In this document: positions 45,127 to 64,000 of the stretch, one piece after another
Layout: every line of letters starts with the position of its first letter
Position numbering within the stretch: the stretch's first letter is position 1
DNA from: Haematobia irritans
Taxonomy: Eukaryota; Arthropoda; Insecta; Diptera; Muscidae
Length of the DNA stretch: 64,000 nucleotides
Reading direction: 5' to 3'
NCBI RefSeq assembly: GCF_050003625.1
Contig: NC_134401.1
Span: 71,018,632-71,082,631, forward strand
Notes under the pieces: generated by a model
Seen by the model: only the letters and a program-made list of their open reading frames with translations
Databases searched by the model: none
What the model was told of the DNA's origin: nothing
Program-made: the position numbers and the translations under genes

Positions 45127-47495
45127 ACAAGTATATACGGCCGTAAGTTCGGCCAGGCCGAAGCTTATGTACCCTCCATCATGGATTGCGTAGAAACTTC
45201 TTCTAAACACTGCCATCCACAATCGAATTACTTAAGTTGCGGTAACGCTTGCCGATGGCAAGGCATCTTAAAACCTCCTAACACCATCTTCTAAATTGTA
45301 TGACAAAATTTTCTATAGAAAGAAAATTTTGACAAAAATTTCTACAGAAATAAAATTTTAACAAAATTTTCTATAGAAATAAACTTTTGACAAAATTTCT
45401 ATAGAAATAAAATCTTGGTAGATTATTTTTGGCTCGAGTGGCAACCATGATTATGAACCGAATAAAATTTGAACAAAATTTTCTATGGAAATAAAATTTT
45501 GACAATGATGAAAATTTTATTATGAACCGAATAATATTTTAACAAAATTTTCTCTAGAAATAAAATTTTGGCAAAATTTTCTATAGAAATAAAATTTTGA
45601 CAAAATTTTGTATAGAAAAAAAATTTGGTAGATTATTTTTGGCTCTAGTGGCAACCATGATTATGGACCGATATGGACCAATTTTTGTGTGATTGGACCA
45701 ATTTTGATATGGTTGTTAGCGACCCTATACTAACACCACGTTCCTAATTTGAACCAGATCGGATGAATTTTGCTCCTCCAAGAGGCTCCGGAGGTCAAAT
45801 CTGGAGAACGTTTTATATGGGGGCTATATATAATTATGGACCGATATGGACCAATTCTGGCACGGTTGTTAAAGATCATATACTAACACCATGTTCCAAA
45901 ATACAACCGGATTGGATGAAATTTGCTTCTCTTGGAGACTTCGCAAGCCAAATCTGGGGATCGTTTTATATGGGGCTATATATAATTATGAACCGATGTG
46001 GACCAATTTTTGCATGGTTGTTAGAGACCATATACCAATATCATGTACCAAATTTCAGGCGGATCGGATGAAATTTGCTTCTCTTTGAGGCTCCCCAACC
46101 CAAATCTGGGGATCGGTTTATATGGGCGCTTTATATAATTATGGACCGATGTGGACCAATTTTTGCATGGTTGATAGAAACCATATACCAATACCATGTA
46201 CCAAATTTCAGCCGGATCGGATGCAATTTGCTTCTCTTTGAGGCTTTGCAAGCCAAATCTGGAGATCGGTTTATATGAGGGCTACATATAATTATGAACC
46301 GATGTGGACCAATTTTTGCATGGTTGTTAGAGACCATATACCAACATTATGTACCAAATTTCAGCCGGATCGGATGAAATTTGCTTCTCTTTTAGGCTCC
46401 GCAAGCCAAATCTGGGGATCGGTTTATATGGGGGCTATATATAATTATGGACCGATGTGGACCAATTTTTGCACGGTTGTTAGAGACCATATACCAACAC
46501 CATGTACCAAATTTCAGCCGGATCGGATGAAACATGCTTCTCTTAGAGGCTCCACAAGCCAAATCTGGGGATCGGTTTATATGGGGGCTATATATAATTA
46601 TGGACCGATATGGACCAATTTTTGCATGGTTGTTAGAGACCATATACCAACATCATGTACCAAATTTCAGCCGGATCGGATGAAATTTGCTTCTCTTTTA
46701 GGCTCCGCAAGCCAAATCTGGGGATCGGTTTATATGGGGGCTATATATCATTATGGACCGATGTGGACCAATTTTTGCACGGTTGTTAGAGACCATATAC
46801 CAACACCATGTACCAAATTTCAGCCGGATCGGACGAAATATGCTTCTCTTAGAGGCTCCACAAGCCAAATCTGGGGATCGGTTTATATGGGGGCTATATA
46901 TAATTATGGACCGATATGGACCAATTTTTGCATGGTTGTTAGAGACCATATACCAACATCATGTACCAAATTTCAGCGGGATCGGATGAAAGTTGCTTCT
47001 CTTTTAGGCTCCGCAAGCCAAATCTGGGGATCGGTTTATATGGGGGCTATATATAATTATGGACCGATATGGACCAATTTTTGCATGGTTGTTAGAGACC
47101 ATATACCAACACCATATACCAAATTTCAGCCGGATCGGATGAAATATGCTTCTGTTAGAGGCTCTACAAGCCAAATCTGAGGGTCCCTTTATATGGGGGC
47201 TATACGTAAAAGTGAACCGATATGGCCCATTTTCAATACCATCCGACCTACATCGATAACAACTACTTGTGCCAAGTTTCAAGTCGATAGCTTGTTTCGT
47301 TCGGAAGTTAGCGTGATTTCAACAGACGGACGGACGGACGGACGGACGGACGGACGGACGGACGGACATGCTTAGATCGACTCAGAATTTCACCACGACC
47401 CAGAATATATATACTTTATGGGGTCTTAGAGCAATATTTCGATGTGTTACAAACGGAATGACAAAGTTAATATACCCCCATCCTATGATGGAGGG

Positions 47496-47500
<5 letters not shown>
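45127..47500 (-). mobile_element. INE/Helentron-like element, family iii, copy 1
   Basis: The left end is acaagtatatacggccg with a perfect hairpin TTCGGCC-A-GGCCGAA (45,148-45,162). A 13-bp subterminal repeat TACCCTCCATCAT (45,170-45,182) has its inverse at 47,485-47,497, next to the right end gggtataa. The interior has ttttctatagaaataaaat units (45,300-45,620), about nine 153-bp minisatellite units (45,760-47,180), and a (GGAC)n tract near 47,330. Read on the minus strand, the right end resembles the DINE-1 5' end from memory. The long ORFs are artefacts of the 51-codon repeat. Confidence 0.7.
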
Positions 47501-47533
<33 letters not shown>

Positions 47534-47544
47534 TAATAATAATA
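47501..47544. repeat. Short (AAT)n spacer between INE copies 1 and 2
   Basis: 44 bp of TAA repeat with one c interruption, joining the gggtataa end of copy 1 to the acaagtatatacgg start of copy 2. It shows the head-to-tail junction without a long array. Confidence 0.95.
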
Positions 47545-58441
<10,897 letters not shown>

Positions 58442-58660
58442 TTTTTTTTTAATCGGATGGGAAATGCATTCGTGCATTCCTTGCGGATATGTCGGGCTCC
58501 CTCATAATTGAGTATACCGACTAAAACCCATCCTCGTCTTGGGAGTAATGTCCACCTCGGAACCGCGTTCCGCATTACTTCGAGGTGGCTCCCTCTAGGG
58601 ACCATTTCGTCAACGCCATCTTGTCAAAACACCTTCTTTTTTTTTTTCTTCGTTTTTTGA

Positions 58661-59959
58661 TTATGAATCCAAGTCAATTTTCTTTTTCCTCAATACATCT
58701 TCACAGTAGCGAGCTATAGTCAGCCAATACTGCTCATCAGAGATCATTTTGTGCACTATAGTTTCGGGTGAGATTTGACCCACTTGTCGATTAACCGCAT
58801 CGCGTTCTATTCTCCAGCGTTTACAGTGGAAGAACGTATGTTCCACATCATCGACGTATTCTTCTTCTTCATATATGCAATTTGGAGAGTTGCATTTTTT
58901 CATCTTGTGCAGATATCTCCTGAAATAACCGTGACCCGAGAGCATCTGTGTCAGATAATAGTTTACATCACCGTGTTTACGTGTGTACCATGTCTGTACA
59001 TCAGGGATTACTTTTGCAGTCCATCTTCCGCGGTTTTCGGTATCCCACCTATTTTGCCATTTTCGCATCGTCCCCATTTTGATCAAATTTTCTTGAGTTC
59101 GATCGGTTTCTGCCCTTTGTTTTTGGGCATATATTTGCATGCGTTCCTCCACTTGGAGATCTATCGGGATCATTCCAGATATAATCTGTATGGCCGGAGC
59201 CGACACAGTGCGATACGCAGAAGCTACTCTTAATGCTGCCGTACGCTGAACTGAGAGAAGTTTATTGGCTCTTTGTCGTGCCTGGAGTGACATACCCCAA
59301 ACTTCGCATCCGTAGAGGAGAATGCTATTGCATGCCTCCATTAATAACTTCCTCTTTTTCGGCAGAGGACCTCCAATGTTTGCCATCAATCTGCTTAGAT
59401 TTGTCGTTACTTTGGCTGCCTTTTCCGTGGAGTGTTTTAGTTGGTATGAAAAGGTGAGTTTTGTATCCAATCTTAGTCCTAGGTAGTTAACTGCTGGTTT
59501 TGTGGGAATGACTATATCATCTACTCTCATGTCGACATTTGTTGGTATTCGACGCCCAGTTAAAAGAAGTAGCTCTGTTTTGTGGGTGGCCAACTCCAAC
59601 CCATGTGACTTTAGCCAGGTTGTTGTCCTAATCATGACCTGGTTCAATCGTCTTTGTGCGTCTTCCATGGTTCTTGTTTGTATTACAGCTGCAATATCGT
59701 CAGCGTATCCAACCAGGAAAGTGCTTTCAGGCATGTCCATTTTTAGAATACCATCGTAGCTGATGTTCCAGAGGTCAGGTCCGAGGATTGATCCCTGTGC
59801 GGCGCCTGATGTCACTGCTGTCCGTTTAACACCTTGGGCAGTATCGTATATTAGAGTTCTATCTCGAAGGTATGATCTCACCATCCTCATAAGGTAATTC
59901 GGCACGTTAAAATTTTCTTCCAGAGCTTGCAAAAATATATGCAATTTGGAGAGTTGCAT
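58661..59959 (-). pseudogene. R1-clade reverse transcriptase, C-terminal part
   Basis: The open frame lacks the RT fingers and the endonuclease. Visible are AAQGSILGPDLWNISYDGIL, the catalytic GYADDIAAV, KTELLLLTGRR, the thumb (KPAVNYLGLRLDTKLTF, ILLYGCEVWG), and a C-terminal knuckle with CNSPNCIY and VEHTFFHCKRW. The spacing and motifs fit the R1 clade. The first residues (upstream of about LEENFNV) come from the junction with duplicated sequence, not from genuine RT. At 432 codons it is under half of a normal ORF2. Confidence 0.8.
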
Positions 59960-60483
59960 TTTTTCATCTTGTGCAGATATCTCCTGAAATAACCGTGACC
60001 CGAGAGCATCTGTGTCAGATAATAGTTTACATCACCGTGTTTACGTGTGTACCATGTCTGTACATCAGGGATTACTTTTGCAGTCCATCTTCCGCGGTTT
60101 TCGGTATCCCACCTATTTTGCCATTTTCGCATCGTCCCCAATTTGGAGAGTTGCATTTTTTCATCTTGTGCAGATATCTCCTGAAATAACCGTGACCCGA
60201 GAGCATCTGTGTCAGATAATAGTTTACATCACCGTGTTTACGTGTGTACCATGTCTGTACATCAGGGATTACTTTTGCAGTCCATCTTCCGCGGTTTTCG
60301 GTATCCCACCTATTTTGCCATTTTCGCATCGTCCCCATTTTGATCAAATTTTCTTGAGTTCGATCGGTTTCTGCCCTTTGTTTTTGGGCATATATTTGCA
60401 TGCGTTCCTCCACTTGGAGATCTATCGGGATCATTCCAGATATAATCTGTATGGCCGGAGCCGACACAGTGCGATACGCAGAA
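59936..60483 (-). repeat. Two duplicated blocks of the R1-like C-terminal region
   Basis: Block 59,936-60,140 repeats about 58,876-59,080, and block 60,140-60,483 repeats about 58,879-59,223. Both look identical to the source by eye. The junctions show short shared sequence (atatatgcaatttgg; ccccaattt or ccccatttt). The outer block ends at gatacgcagaa and enters AAT repeats. Confidence 0.85.

Positions 60484-64000
<3,517 letters not shown>

Noticed and set aside
46275..47180. 301-residue repetitive protein (WGSVYMGAIYNYGP-type units) and its minus-strand counterparts
   Set aside because: The 153-bp minisatellite is 51 codons long, so frames stay open on both strands. The units are noncoding in related copies and there is no independent start or domain.
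45760..47180. CRISPR-like array
   Set aside because: The units are contiguous 153-bp tandem repeats without spacers, in a eukaryotic transposon.
47330..47372. (GGAC)n tract as a regulatory or recombination site
   Set aside because: A simple repeat that varies by units between copies and belongs to the element. I see no evidence of a specific function.

Overview
The window contains no host gene that I can support. It is eukaryotic, strongly AT-rich, repeat-dominated DNA. The element families point to a higher dipteran, most likely a muscoid fly: a LOA-like LINE with a DUF4780-type ORF1, an env-bearing gypsy/errantivirus, a BEL/Pao element, rosa-like DD41D mariner, hAT MITEs, and DINE-1/INE-like elements with a (GGAC)n block. 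This is inference from families; nothing in the window names the species.

Layout. 1-2.8 kb: 5' half of a well-preserved LOA-like LINE (minus strand) that landed in a gypsy element (2.8-5.7 kb), itself split earlier by a tandem-repeat element with an 8-bp direct repeat. 6.2-11.6 kb: decayed Tc1/mariner and hAT remnants, INE-like minisatellite elements and a hAT MITE. 12-34.3 kb: one degenerate LINE reverse transcriptase gene, broken first by a 1.57-kb TIR element (called T1 here) and then by a second T1 copy that has grown to 19 kb. Inside that copy an AT simple repeat received a gypsy/errantivirus (16,174-31,871), which in turn received a BEL/Pao element (19,413-27,775). LTRs, target duplications, polypurine tracts and the gypsy primer site can be read directly, so the order of insertion is clear. 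34.8-38.9 kb: a third T1 copy holding a hAT MITE, a CCCAGC-ended MITE, a DD41D mariner and a small insertion. 39-41.8 kb: a second, 5'-truncated and broken LOA copy.

42.2 kb to the end: a composite (AAT)n tract of at least 21.8 kb. It holds three nearly identical 2.35-2.38 kb INE/Helentron-like elements, head to tail, with AAT spacers from 44 bp to 4.8 kb, and one 5'-truncated R1-like LINE whose coding region carries an internal duplication. The AAT arrays total about 12.6 kb.

Coding capacity is almost entirely that of transposons. Intact-looking frames are LOA ORF1 and the visible part of ORF2, the gag of the first gypsy, the env of the second gypsy, and an accessory Gag/protease-like ORF in the BEL element. 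The most unusual structures are the tandem INE-(AAT)n array, the T1 elements with two oppositely oriented tRNA-like promoter modules, and the BEL accessory ORF.
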